In this document: positions 21,560 through 22,223 of the stretch, piece after piece
How the letters are laid out: each line of letters starts with the position of its first letter
Position numbering within the stretch: the stretch's first letter is position 1
DNA from: an uncultured Eubacteriales bacterium
Lineage (GTDB): Bacteria > Bacillota > Clostridia > Oscillospirales > Oscillospiraceae
DNA: 22,223 nucleotides
Assembly (NCBI GenBank): GCA_900549885.1
Contig: URQA01000031.1
Coordinates: forward strand, 1 to 22,223
Reading direction: 5' to 3'
The notes under the pieces: model-generated
Told to the model about the DNA's origin: nothing
Databases searched by the model: none
What the model saw: only the letters and a program-made list of their open reading frames with translations
Made by a program: the position numbers and the translations under genes

Positions 21560-21589
21560 AAACCAAATACAACAAAGGAGGGGGACTCC

Positions 21590-22223
21590 GTGTTCGATGA
21601 TCTGTTCACCGCCCAAGAGGCGGCCGACTTTTTAAAGGTAAAAAAGACCACAGTCTACGAGCTGGTAAAGCGGGGAGACCTGCCCTCCACCAAAATTGGC
21701 AAGCAGCTGCGCATCCCCCGGGCCGCCTTGGAGGGGATGACGGGAGCCGCCCATTCACAGCCCTCCGCCAAGCCTCCCCTGCGGGAGGGGGGCCGGGCCG
21801 GGGTCATCCTGTGCGGGCAGGACAGCTCCCTGGACCTCATTGCCAACCAGGTCACCGCCAGCGCGGGCAACGGAGCGGTGGTCCTCCGCTCTCACGCGGG
21901 CAGTTACAACAGTCTGACCATGCTCTACCACGGCAAGGTAGACCTAGCCACCGCCCATCTGTGGGACGAAAAATCGGGCACCTATAATTTGCCCTATATC
22001 GAAAAGCTCCTGCCTGGCATCGAGGTGACGGTGGTCCGCCTGTTCGGCCGCACCACTGGCCTATATGTCCCAGCAGGTAACCCCAAGGGAGTGGAAGGGA
22101 TCTCCGCCCTGACCCGAAGCGATCTTGTCATGGTCAACCGGGAGCGGGGCAGCGGCGTACGGGTGCTGGTGGACGAAAAGCGCAAGGCCATGGGCCTGTC
22201 CCCCCGGCAGATCCGGGGCTATG
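21590..22223 (+). CDS. One-component regulator: excisionase-type HTH plus substrate-binding-like domain (C-terminus cut by window edge)
   Basis: The reading frame starts at GTG 21590, with GGAGG at 21577-21581 eight bases upstream, and stays open for 211 codons to the window edge. Residues 5-50 form a MerR/excisionase-like HTH: FTAQEAADFLKVKKTTVYEL followed by the wing TKIGKQLRIPRAAL. After a short linker, residues 70 onward resemble a periplasmic-binding-protein fold fused to regulators (PBP_like family), with SYNSLTMLYHGKVDLATAHL and FGRTTGLYVPAGNP as recognisable blocks. Such proteins sense a small ligand in the cytoplasm. Being divergent from modABC, with a palindrome over the modA -10, this one probably senses molybdate, tungstate or a derivative and represses or activates modABC. 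Ligand and sign of control are inference. Confidence 0.85.
   Translation, partial: MFDDLFTAQEAADFLKVKKTTVYELVKRGDLPSTKIGKQLRIPRAALEGMTGAAHSQPSAKPPLREGGRAGVILCGQDSSLDLIANQVTASAGNGAVVLRSHAGSYNSLTMLYHGKVDLATAHLWDEKSGTYNLPYIEKLLPGIEVTVVRLFGRTTGLYVPAGNPKGVEGISALTRSDLVMVNRERGSGVRVLVDEKRKAMGLSPRQIRGY

Overview
The window reads as chromosomal DNA of a GC-rich, endospore-forming low-rank Firmicute, most likely a gut Oscillospiraceae of the Flavonifractor/Pseudoflavonifractor/Oscillibacter type. The reasons are the Firmicutes gene order gdpP-rplI-dnaB and tilS-hpt-ftsH, strong AGGAGG ribosome binding sites, a spoIIP sporulation gene, an S-layer-homology (SLH) surface protein and high GC throughout. The genus is inference; no rRNA or tRNA gene is present to test it.

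Positions 1-9848 form one long minus-strand block. In transcription order it holds gdpP (c-di-AMP phosphodiesterase), rplI, dnaB, tilS, hpt, ftsH, lepB, an enoyl-CoA hydratase and an unknown membrane protein cut by the left edge. Gaps are short or genes overlap (dnaB/tilS share 1 nt, tilS/hpt share 4 nt), so most of it probably forms one housekeeping operon: second-messenger control, translation, replication, tRNA decoding, purine salvage and membrane or secretion quality control. A divergent promoter region at 9849-10023 separates it from ilvE (plus strand), which ends in a bidirectional terminator shared with the SLH gene.

Positions 11160-14256 are the accessory-looking part: a minus-strand SLH/beta-helix surface protein whose 3' half is clearly AT-richer than its 5' half, a 284-base AT-rich leader with two promoters and two face-to-face terminator-like hairpins, and a divergent 69-residue Cro/C1-type HTH regulator with a perfect 8+8 bp palindrome over its promoter.

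Positions 14263-17652 hold a diacylglycerol-kinase-family gene (minus), a divergent azlC-azlD branched-chain amino acid exporter pair and spoIIP (plus). Positions 17717-21380 hold a short formate/nitrite-transporter-family channel and a complete molybdate/tungstate ABC transporter, modA-modB-modC (minus). Divergent from modA, and cut by the right edge, is a one-component regulator that joins an excisionase-type HTH to a substrate-binding-protein-like domain. The modA promoter carries an 18-bp near-palindrome over its -10 box, so a metal-oxyanion-controlled divergent switch is likely.

Most genes here are recognisable families. The parts that merit a second look are the SLH leader/HTH region, the composite SLH gene and the mod regulatory region. 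No CRISPR, IS element, prophage or RNA gene was found. No gene-free stretch exceeds 300 bases.
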